Shown here one piece after another: positions 19,223-27,582 of a DNA stretch of 64,000 bases; positions within the stretch are counted from its first letter, which is position 1; each line of letters opens with the position of its first letter. The notes under the pieces are model-generated. The model worked only from the letters and a program-made list of their open reading frames with translations, had not been told where the DNA came from and did no database searches. Source of the stretch: Candidatus Protochlamydia phocaeensis (lineage in GTDB: Bacteria; Chlamydiota; Chlamydiia; Chlamydiales; Parachlamydiaceae); assembly GCF_001545115.1 (NCBI RefSeq), contig NZ_FCNU01000007.1, positions 186,001 through 250,000 of the forward strand, written 5' to 3'. A program made the translations under genes and the position numbers.

Positions 19223-19594
19223 TTAGAACTGTAAGCCTCCAGCACGAGCGCCATCAGCAAGCTCGGCCAAGATCCCATGATACTTAAAGGGTCCTCGGTC
19301 AAAGACTACCTCTTTAATATTTTTGCTTTTCGCAATCTCAGCAATCTGTTCGCCAAGTTTCCGAGCAGATGCTTTATTTTTTCTACTGAACTCTGTGTTA
19401 CGGAACTCTTTAGCAAATGTCGCTGTTCCGCCTAATGTAGTGCCTGTTTCATCGTCAATGAGCTGGGCTTGAATATGATTATTGCTCTTCACTACACACA
19501 GGCGTGGCTTTGTGCTTGTTCCACGGAGATGCTTACGTACTCTAACAGCACGCTTGCAGCGTAGTTTTTGATTTTTATTAGCTTGATTGATCAT
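19223..19594 (-). CDS. rplR: Large subunit ribosomal protein uL18
   Basis: 123 residues. RKHLRGTSTKPRLCVVKSNN, HIQAQLIDDETGTTLG and the C-terminal FDRGPFKYHGILAELADGAR identify L18, which binds 5S rRNA. Normal length and place. Confidence 0.98.
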   Translation of the reverse strand: MINQANKNQKLRCKRAVRVRKHLRGTSTKPRLCVVKSNNHIQAQLIDDETGTTLGGTATFAKEFRNTEFSRKNKASARKLGEQIAEIAKSKNIKEVVFDRGPFKYHGILAELADGARAGGLQF

Positions 19595-19610
19595 AGTATT
19601 CCTTCAGCGA

Positions 19611-20147
19611 TTACTTCTTAGCAGCAGCCTTACCTGCTTTCTTACGTACATATTCACCTACATAGCGAATCCCCTTGCCTTGATATGGCTCAGGTGGACG
19701 CTTGCTACGTACTGTTGCGGCAAATTGTCCTACGAGATGCTTATCAAATCCAGAAATAACAATCAGGGTGTTCTTATCGACTTTAACGGTCAACCCTTTT
19801 GGAATTTGAAGCTTTGTAGGGTGAGAAAAGCCTAATTGCAAGTCCAAGAGATCTCCTTGAACAGCTGCACGGTATCCGACTCCGATCATTTCAAGCTTTT
19901 TCTCGAATCCTTCGGTTGTTCCCTGCACCATATTTTGAATAAGGGTGCGGTAAAGGCCATGGTAATGAGCGATTTCATCATTTTCCAAAGAAACAACGAT
20001 TTGATCGCCTTCAACTTTAACCTGAACGCCCGGAACAAGCTTTTGCGTCAAAGATCCCTTTGGACCTTTAACGGCTACTTCTGTGTCAGATACCTTAACA
20101 TCTACTCCTTTAGGAATAGAAACGGGAAGTTTACCTTTACGAGACAT
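19611..20147 (-). CDS. rplF: Large subunit ribosomal protein uL6
   Basis: 178 residues from ATG 20147 (MSRKGKLPVSIPKGV), chosen because AAGGAG lies nine bases upstream; the open frame also allows GTG at 20153, too close to that site. The signature KRPPEPYQGKGIRYVGEYVR near the C-terminus is perfect. Confidence 0.97.
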   Translation of the reverse strand: MSRKGKLPVSIPKGVDVKVSDTEVAVKGPKGSLTQKLVPGVQVKVEGDQIVVSLENDEIAHYHGLYRTLIQNMVQGTTEGFEKKLEMIGVGYRAAVQGDLLDLQLGFSHPTKLQIPKGLTVKVDKNTLIVISGFDKHLVGQFAATVRSKRPPEPYQGKGIRYVGEYVRKKAGKAAAKK

Positions 20148-20167
20148 TGTCACTTACTCCTTCGTCT

Positions 20168-20569
20168 TTACCAAATCAAACACAGAAGTTCACCACCAAT
20201 TCCACGCTGGCTAGCTTCGTTGCCTGCCATCACACCTTGAGAGGTAGAGACAATCGATAAGCCCATATTGCCGTAAAAGCGAGGAATATCTTGGTGTCCA
20301 ACATATTTGCGCAAACCGGGTTTTGAAATTCTTTTTAAACCTTGAATAACAGGCCGACGACCATTTGTATATTTTAAAAATAAACGGATCGTTCCCCGCT
20401 GACCTTCATCAACTTTAACCAGATAATTTTCGATAAATCCTTGATTTTTGAGAATCTCAGCAAGGGTCTGCTTCATTTTGCTCCAATTGACATCTACATA
20501 CCGATGCTGAGCTTTAGTGGCGTTGCGAATCCTTGTGAGGAAATCGGCTAATGGGTCACTGACTGCCAT
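20168..20569 (-). CDS. rpsH: Small subunit ribosomal protein uS8
   Basis: 133 residues. MAVSDPLADFLTRIRNATKA start and the C-terminal STSQGVMAGNEASQRGIGGE block define S8, a central-domain 16S binder. rpsN (S14), which precedes it in many bacteria, is missing here. Confidence 0.98.
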   Translation of the reverse strand: MAVSDPLADFLTRIRNATKAQHRYVDVNWSKMKQTLAEILKNQGFIENYLVKVDEGQRGTIRLFLKYTNGRRPVIQGLKRISKPGLRKYVGHQDIPRFYGNMGLSIVSTSQGVMAGNEASQRGIGGELLCLIW

Positions 20570-20587
20570 GATTCCTTCTCCTATTCT

Positions 20588-21145
20588 TTAAGCTGCTACC
20601 GAAATCGGTAAGTTTTTAAATGGAACGCCAAGTAATCTTAATAGCTCAATGCATTCTTCATCTGTTTTGGCGCTTGTCACAAATGTGATATGCATTCCCT
20701 GCGTTCTTTTAACTTCGTCTAGATTGATCTCTGGGAAAATTTGTTGATCATCCAAACCCAATGTGTAATTTCCCATTCCGTCGCACTTTGAAGGAAAGCC
20801 TCTAAAGTCGCGGATACGAGGACAGACGATATTAACAAAACGGTCAATAAAATCATACATTCTTTCACCACGCAAAGTCACCTTCACACCGATAGGTTGC
20901 TTTTCGCGTAGTTTAAAGTTAGAAATGGCTTTCTTGGCTTTTGTGATAACAGGTTTTTGACCGGAAAGCATAGTCATTTCCTTGACGCAATCCTGGATAG
21001 AATTTTTGTCTTTAGACGCTTCCGCAATTCCCATGTTAATCACGACTTTCACTAAACCAGGAATTTGCATTGGGTTGTTATAAGCAAACTTATTTTGCAA
21101 TTCTGGCTTAACTTCAGCTAGATATCTCTTCTTTAACCTAGACAT
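20588..21145 (-). CDS. rplE: Large subunit ribosomal protein uL5
   Basis: 185 residues. [40 protein letters not shown] and [20 protein letters not shown] are L5 hallmarks; it contacts 5S rRNA and P-site tRNA. Directly followed by rpsH. Confidence 0.98.
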   Translation of the reverse strand: MSRLKKRYLAEVKPELQNKFAYNNPMQIPGLVKVVINMGIAEASKDKNSIQDCVKEMTMLSGQKPVITKAKKAISNFKLREKQPIGVKVTLRGERMYDFIDRFVNIVCPRIRDFRGFPSKCDGMGNYTLGLDDQQIFPEINLDEVKRTQGMHITFVTSAKTDEECIELLRLLGVPFKNLPISVAA

Positions 21146-21158
21146 TGTCTTCTTCTAC

Positions 21159-21518
21159 TCACTTAGGTTTTTTTACTGAACGGTAGACAACTTCTTGATC
21201 GCCTTTGTTATAAACAAATTGGCGATGTCCTTGCTCATTCGTACGAACTTTTAACTTAGCAGCAGTCTCTCCTTCCACACAAACTTTCAAGTTTGAAACA
21301 TGGATAGGTCTTTCAATTTCTACAATTCTTCCCTTAGGAGCTTCTTGACTGCGCTTTACGTGCTTTTTGCGAACATTAAGGCCCTGAACAATAACCCTGT
21401 CTCCTTGACGTGATTGAACTGTACCTATCATGCCGCGGCTGTTACCAGCAATGGCAACAACTTTATCCCCTTTGCGGATCTTTTTTGATTTACTTGGCGT
21501 ATTTTCCATTCTTGTCAT
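21159..21518 (-). CDS. rplX: Large subunit ribosomal protein uL24
   Basis: 119 residues with the KOW motif: KIRKGDKVVAIAGNSRGMIG, GLNVRKKHVKRSQEAPKGRI, then IHVSNLKVC. The frame begins MTRMENTPS; either Met may be the start. Follows rplN by 11 bp. Confidence 0.97.
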   Translation of the reverse strand: MTRMENTPSKSKKIRKGDKVVAIAGNSRGMIGTVQSRQGDRVIVQGLNVRKKHVKRSQEAPKGRIVEIERPIHVSNLKVCVEGETAAKLKVRTNEQGHRQFVYNKGDQEVVYRSVKKPK

Positions 21519-21529
21519 AGCCTCTTAGT

Positions 21530-21898
21530 TTAAATCACTTCTGGAGCCAGAGAGCTAATCTTCAAGAAGTCTCTGTCACGCACTTCTCGTGCAACTGGTC
21601 CAAAGATACGAGTTCCCCTTGGATTCTTCTTATCATCAATAAGAACACAGCTATTTGTATCAAAACGCAACTTTGTTCCATCTTTACGCTTGATGTAAGA
21701 TTTCGTCCGGATAATGACGACTTTTACAACATCCCCTTTCTTGACGCTTCCTTCCGGATGAGCATCTTGAACAGAGGCCACGACGATGTCCCCAACATGG
21801 GCATAGCGACGCTTTGATCCACCTAATACTTTAAAGCACTTTACACGCTTTGCTCCCGAGTTATCAGCAACTTCGAGCTCGGTCTCTTGTTGAATCAT
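21530..21898 (-). CDS. rplN: Large subunit ribosomal protein uL14
   Basis: 122 residues, [20 protein letters not shown] through the C-terminal [20 protein letters not shown], full family length. It is separated from rpsQ upstream by an unusual 240-bp spacer. Confidence 0.98.
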   Translation of the reverse strand: MIQQETELEVADNSGAKRVKCFKVLGGSKRRYAHVGDIVVASVQDAHPEGSVKKGDVVKVVIIRTKSYIKRKDGTKLRFDTNSCVLIDDKKNPRGTRIFGPVAREVRDRDFLKISSLAPEVI

Positions 21899-22136
21899 GA
21901 CTTACAAACTCCAACGATAATTGTCTTTTAAGATATCTGTAAGAGGCGCTAGTGTTGGCTCTCTTGACTATCTCTTCTATGTAACTTGTCGTCTTCACCT
22001 GTTACAGGGTAGTAACAGTGCGCAGATGCCAACTAGAGAGACGAGGCCGATACATAGATAGAACTTCTCTCTTCTTTGGCAATCTAGCTAAGATTACTTG
22101 TACACCTGTGGATTGACATTCATAGGGATATTCCCC
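21899..22136. other. Unusual 238-bp spacer inside the ribosomal operon (rpsQ-rplN)
   Basis: Neighbouring genes here are 0-40 bp apart, but rpsQ and rplN are 238 bp apart with no coding frame. The spacer contains CTGTTAC-N6-GTAACAG (a 7-bp stem), distant pairs TCTATGTA/TACATAGA and GTTGG/CCAAC that cross each other, and AATCT-N5-AGATT. It may be a structured leader, an internal promoter or an old insertion. No terminal repeats like those of the MITE at 18025 are seen. Confidence 0.5.
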
Positions 22137-22382
22137 CTACGCAACAACACGCCAACGCTTTAATTTTGATAAAGGACGTGTTTCCATAATTTTAACTTCG
22201 TCGCCAATTTGCAAAGGAGCTGATTCATTATGAGCGTAATATTTCTTGCCGCGTGTAACGACTTTGCCATATTTAGGATGGCGAAATGTACGCTCTACTT
22301 TTACAACAACAGTCTTTTGCATTTTATTGGATACAACGACGCCTTTTTTAACTTTACGGCTTCCTCTTCCTTCTTGCTCCAT
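22137..22382 (-). CDS. rpsQ: Small subunit ribosomal protein uS17
   Basis: 81 residues from ATG 22382 ([20 protein letters not shown]), chosen because GAGG ends six bases before; the frame is open to a TTG at 22394. [20 protein letters not shown] and the [17 protein letters not shown] end are diagnostic. The start overlaps the end of rpmC. Confidence 0.96.
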   Translation of the reverse strand: MEQEGRGSRKVKKGVVVSNKMQKTVVVKVERTFRHPKYGKVVTRGKKYYAHNESAPLQIGDEVKIMETRPLSKLKRWRVVA

Positions 22383-22390
22383 GATCATCC

Positions 22391-22606
22391 TCAACGTGTC
22401 TGATTTTGGTTATGGCTACGCTTTTCTGCCATCACCGTTAACAACCGAGCAATGTCTTTGCGCGCGTGCTTAATCTCGTGTGGCTTCTCTCTCTTTTTTT
22501 GAGAACGAAATTGGTTGTTGAGCTCAAACAGTTTTCTGCAAGACTCGTGATAGGTCGCTTCAAGTTCTTCTAAACTTTGATCTCTCAAATCTTTTGCTTT
22601 ATACAT
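22391..22606 (-). CDS. rpmC: Large subunit ribosomal protein uL29
   Basis: 71 residues, two-helix protein: [32 protein letters not shown] and [16 protein letters not shown] match L29 at the exit tunnel. Between rplP and rpsQ. Confidence 0.96.
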   Translation of the reverse strand: MYKAKDLRDQSLEELEATYHESCRKLFELNNQFRSQKKREKPHEIKHARKDIARLLTVMAEKRSHNQNQTR

Positions 22607-22612
22607 ATTTCC

Positions 22613-23032
22613 TCAAACTTGTTCTACGCGTTCAACAAACCGTGTCTTTAGCCCCAGTTTGGCTGCTGCGCGACGTAAAGCGCTTTGAGCCATTTCTTTT
22701 GGCACGTTAGCAACTTCGAAAAGGACTCTTCCAGGTCTCACGACAGCGACCCAGTGATCGACTGCGCCTTTTCCTTTACCCATTCGCACTTCAGCAGGCT
22801 TCTTTGTAATAGGCTTGTCCGGGAAAACACGGATCCAGACCTTACCGCGCCTTTGGAAGAAACGGTTAATAGCCACGCGGCATGCTTCGATTTGTTGGTT
22901 GGTAATCCAGCCTCTTTCTAAGACTTGAATTCCGTATTCGCCGAAGTGAACAAAATTGGCCCCTTTGCTTAATCCAGCAAATTGCCCTTTTTGCATCTTA
23001 CGATGCTTGGTCCGTTTTGGCATTAAAGGCAT
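22613..23032 (-). CDS. rplP: Large subunit ribosomal protein uL16
   Basis: 139 residues. [40 protein letters not shown] and [20 protein letters not shown] are L16 signatures near the A site. ATG 23032 follows GGAGG by seven bases, so the three extra N-terminal residues (MPL) are probably real. Confidence 0.97.
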   Translation of the reverse strand: MPLMPKRTKHRKMQKGQFAGLSKGANFVHFGEYGIQVLERGWITNQQIEACRVAINRFFQRRGKVWIRVFPDKPITKKPAEVRMGKGKGAVDHWVAVVRPGRVLFEVANVPKEMAQSALRRAAAKLGLKTRFVERVEQV

Positions 23033-23034
23033 GT

Positions 23035-23679
23035 TTAGGCCTCCTTCTTCACTAAGTTATCTTCACCGCGGTAGATCCAAACTTTTACGCCTATGCTTCC
23101 ATAGGTCGTTTCAGCGCGGCCTGTCGCATAATCAATATCAGCACGAAGTGTATGAAGAGGCGTGCTTCCTTCTTTATACCATTCGGTACGAGCAATTTCA
23201 GCACCGCCAATTCGGCCAGATAATTGCACCTTAATTCCGAATGCGCCAGCATCAAGCGATGATTGCATCGCTTTCTTCATTGCTCTTCGGAAAGGAATAC
23301 GTCTTTCTAGCTGCTTCGCTATGCTATCTGCTACAATTTTAGCATCGACATCAGGACGCTTGACTTCTTCAACGGCGACCCAGACTTCTTTGCCTGTTAA
23401 CTTACTTAGTTCAGCTTTTAATACATCGATTTCAGCGCCTTTCTTTCCAATCACAAGACCTGGACGCGCCGTAACAATCGTGACTTCAATTTTACCGCTC
23501 ATTCGCTTAATCTTAATCGCAGAAACACCGATCATAGCAGGTTTCTTTAGCAAGTAAGCGCGGATCATTTGATCTTCGATGAGCAGATCTCCAAATTCTT
23601 TTTTATTCGCAAACCACTTGGAGCGCCAATCACGTGTACGAACAAGGCGGAAACTTATTGGGTTGACTTTCTGTCCCAT
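23035..23679 (-). CDS. rpsC: Small subunit ribosomal protein uS3
   Basis: 214 residues. [13 protein letters not shown] start, KH domain with [20 protein letters not shown], and the C-terminal domain with [21 protein letters not shown]3 helps form the mRNA entry channel. Two bases separate it from rplP. Confidence 0.98.
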   Translation of the reverse strand: MGQKVNPISFRLVRTRDWRSKWFANKKEFGDLLIEDQMIRAYLLKKPAMIGVSAIKIKRMSGKIEVTIVTARPGLVIGKKGAEIDVLKAELSKLTGKEVWVAVEEVKRPDVDAKIVADSIAKQLERRIPFRRAMKKAMQSSLDAGAFGIKVQLSGRIGGAEIARTEWYKEGSTPLHTLRADIDYATGRAETTYGSIGVKVWIYRGEDNLVKKEA

Positions 23680-23690
23680 TCCATGACTCC

Positions 23691-24026
23691 TTAAAGATTG
23701 CTTACAACAACTGTAAAGTGGCTTGTTCTTTTCATAATAGGATGACGGCCACCACGATTTTTAGGCTTTGCCCTTTTTAACGTAGGACCTGCATCTACAC
23801 GCACTTCAACAACTTTGAGATTTTCACGTCTCATATCTAATTGAGTTTCCGCATTAGCCACAGCGCTATCCAACGTCTTCTTCAGTAAACGTCCAGCTCT
23901 TAGATTGCTAAACATCAATTGGACCGAAGCTTCTGGAACGGATAGGCCACGGATTAATCCAGCTGCCAAGCGGGCTTTGCGAGGACTAATGCGTATATAT
24001 TTGCTTATAGCTTTAGCATAATTCAT
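23691..24026 (-). CDS. rplV: Large subunit ribosomal protein uL22
   Basis: 111 residues. [20 protein letters not shown] start and the loop [17 protein letters not shown] lining the exit tunnel identify L22. Between rpsS and rpsC. Confidence 0.98.
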   Translation of the reverse strand: MNYAKAISKYIRISPRKARLAAGLIRGLSVPEASVQLMFSNLRAGRLLKKTLDSAVANAETQLDMRRENLKVVEVRVDAGPTLKRAKPKNRGGRHPIMKRTSHFTVVVSNL

Positions 24027-24037
24027 CTTAGCAACCT

Positions 24038-24301
24038 TTACTTCTTAATTGGATGTCCTTTAAATGTACGAGTGGGAGAAAATTCACCCAAACGATGGCC
24101 AACCATGTTATCTGTGACAAATACAGTGAGATGCTTGCGGCCATTATGCACTTCAAACGTATGTCCGACCATATCAGGAGTAATCATTGAACGTCTTGAC
24201 CACGTTTTGATCGGCTTCTTTGTTCCGTCCTTATTTTGATTATCTACTTTCTTTTGCAGATGATGATCAACAAAAGGACCTTTTTTCAGTGATCTTGCCA
24301 T
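24038..24301 (-). CDS. rpsS: Small subunit ribosomal protein uS19
   Basis: 87 residues. [39 protein letters not shown] and [15 protein letters not shown] match the family throughout. Two bases after rplB. Confidence 0.98.
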   Translation of the reverse strand: MARSLKKGPFVDHHLQKKVDNQNKDGTKKPIKTWSRRSMITPDMVGHTFEVHNGRKHLTVFVTDNMVGHRLGEFSPTRTFKGHPIKK

Positions 24302-24303
24302 AC

Positions 24304-25149
24304 CTACTTCTTCCTTCGACGTTTCACGATAAGCTTGTTAGACTTCTTATTGGATCTTGTGACAAGTCCTTTTGTATAAAGACCCCAAGGCGTTTGCGGT
24401 GTGTTACCCTTGTGCTTACCTTCACCACCACCGTGAGGGTGGTCAACAGGGTTCATCGCTGTACCACGAACAGTAGGACGTACCCCTTTCCAGCGCATAC
24501 GGCCAGCTTTTCCTTCAACGCGCAAGTTGCGCTCAGGATTAGACACTGCTCCGAATGTGGCACGGCAATTTTCATTGATCATGCGCACTTCGCCGGATGG
24601 CATACGAATTGTCGCGTATCCGCCGCTACGAGCCATCAACTGAGCAGATAAGCCAGCTGAGCGAACAAGCTTGCCTCCACGTCCTGGATAAAGCTCGATA
24701 TTATTGATAACAGAACCGAGCGGCATGAATTTCAGCTTCATGCAGCAGCCAACATGAAAAGGAGGCTCATCGCTTGTCTGCACAACATCTCCTGCCTTTA
24801 AACCTTGAGGAGCTAAAATATAGCGCTTCTCGCCATCAGCATAGTTTAACAAGGCAATGTAAGCTGTACGGTTAGGATCGTATTCGATTGAGGCAACTTT
24901 CGCTGGAATATTCTCTTTATCGCGTTTGAAGTCGATAATACGATAGTGCTGCTTATGTCCCCCACCTTTATGGCGGCAAGTAATATGGCCATTGTTGTTA
25001 CGCCCATTAGTACGTCTTTTTGGTAATAAGAGCGATTTCGTAGGCTCAACGGTGGCTCGTGAATTTTCACCGACACGCGTCAATTGCTCATGCGTTGGCA
25101 ATACGAGCTGACGGGTTCCGGGTGTAATGGGTCGATATTTTTTAAACAT
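24304..25149 (-). CDS. rplB: Large subunit ribosomal protein uL2
   Basis: 281 residues. [20 protein letters not shown], the SH3-like and KOW parts, and the peptidyl-transferase signature [14 protein letters not shown] are intact. Normal length for L2. Confidence 0.99.
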   Translation of the reverse strand: MFKKYRPITPGTRQLVLPTHEQLTRVGENSRATVEPTKSLLLPKRRTNGRNNNGHITCRHKGGGHKQHYRIIDFKRDKENIPAKVASIEYDPNRTAYIALLNYADGEKRYILAPQGLKAGDVVQTSDEPPFHVGCCMKLKFMPLGSVINNIELYPGRGGKLVRSAGLSAQLMARSGGYATIRMPSGEVRMINENCRATFGAVSNPERNLRVEGKAGRMRWKGVRPTVRGTAMNPVDHPHGGGEGKHKGNTPQTPWGLYTKGLVTRSNKKSNKLIVKRRRKK

Positions 25150-25166
25150 CTACTCTCAAGCTCCTA

Positions 25167-25502
25167 TTATACATTATCTAGGCTATCGCCAGCGCGAAGC
25201 GTGACAATGGCTTTTTTAAAAGCATTCTTGAAACCAGGTCTGCCACGGACGCGTCTTGCTTTAGCCTTGACATTGATGGTATTGACGGCTACAACCTTGA
25301 CGTCTTCATTTTTGTAAATTTCTTCTACCGCTTGCGCAATTTCTTCTTTATTGGCCGAACGGTCGACGATAAATACATATTTTGGAGACTCGCATCGCTT
25401 AAGTGAGCGGTTGCTTTCAGCTGTCTTTAATCTTTGCAGCATCATAGACTTTTCAGTCACATATTGATGCTTGATGACTTGGTATGGACTTTTTCTTGTC
25501 AT
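25167..25502 (-). CDS. rplW: Large subunit ribosomal protein uL23
   Basis: 111 residues. YQVIKHQYVTEKSMM start, YVFIVDRSANKEEIAQAVEE and VNTINVKAKARRVRGRPGFK are typical; it is the docking site for SRP and trigger factor at the exit tunnel. Confidence 0.97.
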   Translation of the reverse strand: MTRKSPYQVIKHQYVTEKSMMLQRLKTAESNRSLKRCESPKYVFIVDRSANKEEIAQAVEEIYKNEDVKVVAVNTINVKAKARRVRGRPGFKNAFKKAIVTLRAGDSLDNV

Positions 25503-25515
25503 GAATCTTACTCCC

Positions 25516-26199
25516 TTAACTCAACCACTGGTTCAATTCATTCAGCGCTGATTCTGTCAATACAATTTCACGGGCAATCATGACATCGTAACCGCTAATA
25601 TTGCAGGCTAACATGAAATCTGCACGGGGCAAATTGCGCATGCTTTTGATAAAGTTGTCGTGCTTGTCTGAACTGACGCTTACACGCTGCACTTTTCCTT
25701 CCGTTTCAATTTCTGCATAAGCACCTTCTCCCAGAAACAGTATACGCCCTCTCATTTCTTGACCTTTCAAGAACTGAGCAATTGTTTGTGTCTTAGGAGC
25801 ATCCATAGCAGTGTCATCAATAAGCCACACTTTATTTTCTCTTAGCTTTTCAGCTATAAGAAAACGAATGGCAGCTTTACGTTCTTTTTTATTGATGCGA
25901 ACATGCTGATCAAACTTAGGCTTTGGGCCAAACACACGTCCACCACCTCTAAATTGAGGACCAACAAGCGAACCGTGACGCGCACGTCCTTGACCTTTCT
26001 GGGGGTGAGGTTTTTTTGTCGTATGTTTAACTTCAGAGCGAGTTTTTGTATTGGCTGACCATTGTCTAGCATTGGCTCTCAGCGCAATAATATAGTCTTT
26101 CACCATCTGGCTGTTAGCTTCAGCATTGATCAGTTCCTCATTAATGGTGACCTGACCAACTTCTTTACCAGCGAGATTGTACTTTTTAAGTGTAGCCAC
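25516..26199 (-). CDS. rplD: Large subunit ribosomal protein uL4
   Basis: 227 residues. The extended loop with KPHPQKGQGRARHGSLVGPQ and FRGGGRVFGPKP, which reaches the exit tunnel, is typical of L4. Between rplC and rplW. Confidence 0.98.
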   Translation of the reverse strand: MATLKKYNLAGKEVGQVTINEELINAEANSQMVKDYIIALRANARQWSANTKTRSEVKHTTKKPHPQKGQGRARHGSLVGPQFRGGGRVFGPKPKFDQHVRINKKERKAAIRFLIAEKLRENKVWLIDDTAMDAPKTQTIAQFLKGQEMRGRILFLGEGAYAEIETEGKVQRVSVSSDKHDNFIKSMRNLPRADFMLACNISGYDVMIAREIVLTESALNELNQWLS

Positions 26200-26221
26200 A
26201 ATTCAACTCCACAAGATCTTG

Positions 26222-26896
26222 TTACTTATGACTCTTCTTCGGCATTTTCTTCTTGGCTTGAGTAATATAAACTAAGCCATTGCGAGGGCCAGGCACTTGG
26301 CCTTTTACCACGATAACATGATTTTCAGGATCAACCTTAACAACGCGAAGATTTTGAACGGTTATCCTTTCATTTCCCATTTGACCAGCTTTTTTCCCAC
26401 CTGGCAACGCACGACCTGGTGTTGAACGCATCCCTGTTGATCCCGCATGTCTATGTGTTGGACCTGTACCGTGGGAAGCTGGCATCCCTCTGAAGTTATG
26501 GCGTTTCATGACCCCTTGGTAGCCCTTTCCTTTTGAAATCGCTGTCGCATCGACAAATTCGATATCATTAAAAAGATCTACGCCAATTTCTTGGCCTAAT
26601 GCATACCCTTCGGTTGAATCTAGTCTTGATTCCACTAAGAAACGTCGAGACTCTACCCCAGCTTTTTTAAAGTGTCCTAACTGAGGCTTTTTGGTTCTCG
26701 CTTCAATTGTCTGCTGCGTTTTACCTGTCACTTTATCAAAACCAAGCTGTAGAGCTACATACCCATCTGTCTCTTCGTTTTTGATCTGAGTGACAACGTT
26801 TGGCTCAGCTTGGATCACAGTGCACACGACTACATTGCCTTTTTCATCAAAAAGCTGAATCATGCCACGCTTTTTACCCATCATTGTAAGCGCCAT
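26222..26896 (-). CDS. rplC: Large subunit ribosomal protein uL3
   Basis: 224 residues. MGKKRGMIQLFDEKGNVV start and the signature KGKGYQGVMKRHNFRGMPAS followed by HGTGPTHRHAGSTG are diagnostic. AAGGA lies eight bases before ATG 26896. This is the first gene of the superoperon; rpsJ (S10), its usual leader, is absent, as in Chlamydia where rpsJ sits with tuf and fusA. Confidence 0.98.
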   Translation of the reverse strand: MALTMMGKKRGMIQLFDEKGNVVVCTVIQAEPNVVTQIKNEETDGYVALQLGFDKVTGKTQQTIEARTKKPQLGHFKKAGVESRRFLVESRLDSTEGYALGQEIGVDLFNDIEFVDATAISKGKGYQGVMKRHNFRGMPASHGTGPTHRHAGSTGMRSTPGRALPGGKKAGQMGNERITVQNLRVVKVDPENHVIVVKGQVPGPRNGLVYITQAKKKMPKKSHK

Positions 26897-27582
26897 ATAA
26901 TCAATCCTTAATCAAATTAATGATCCGCTATTTTCAACAAACTAAGAGCTTGCTGTTAATTTAAATAAACATAAATTGCGGCTCCGCTGCATGTGGCCAG
27001 TTACGCATGCAATACGTTCTCACCAGGGCTAACGAAGCAATTTTGAGTGAATCAGCGATCTTTTGGAAAGCTAAACAGCGAGATTAGCAAAAGATTGTAT
27101 TTTCTTACAAGCTAAATTCTGATTTATTTTACCGAAGGGCTGTTTTCTGTCTATTTTTCCAACTCTCATTTATTAAATGAGTAAAAAATAGCCCTATTGC
27201 AAAAAGGCGGAAGTCGTCTCATTTTCCTCTTCCTTTTTTCCCTGTCATCTCTTTCTAAAATGCAGAATTCCCCTTAACAATTTATTTTATTTAATAAGAC
27301 TGTATTAAAACCGCTAATGACCTATTCAAGTTATTTTTCTCTCGCTTTCTAGGAAGAAAACAACCTCAAATATCGATTATTATGGGTTTTAATACACCCT
27401 CTTAAGGGATAAAACAATCTCAAACATCGATTGTTAATAGATGTTAATCCCCCTTAAATAAAGCTCTTCTAGCATTATATTTTTATTTTACTTAAAAATA
27501 AAGGATTGTTTTCAAAAGTTAAGTTATATTGACCGTTTCTAAAAATAAATTTACGCATCCACTAATAACGAGGAGGAAAGTG
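26897..27582. other. Divergent intergenic region at the head of the ribosomal superoperon
   Basis: About 690 bases between rplC (leftward) and the first RasGEF gene (rightward). It must hold the promoter(s) of the whole superoperon, but I cannot fix a -35/-10 pair by eye. From 27311 it carries a full and a partial copy of repeat family 2. Confidence 0.55.
27311..27456. repeat. Palindromic repeat family 2, full copy plus partial tandem copy
   Basis: The full copy (27311-27408) has CCGCTAATGACCTATTCAAG at one end and ATTATTATGGGTTTTAATAC followed by ACCCTCTTAA at the other. Directly behind, 27409-27456 repeats the second half (CAATCTCAAACATCGATTGT ... TTAATCCCCCTTAA). Closest relatives are at 60162-60252 and 13265-13350. 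Confidence 0.72.
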
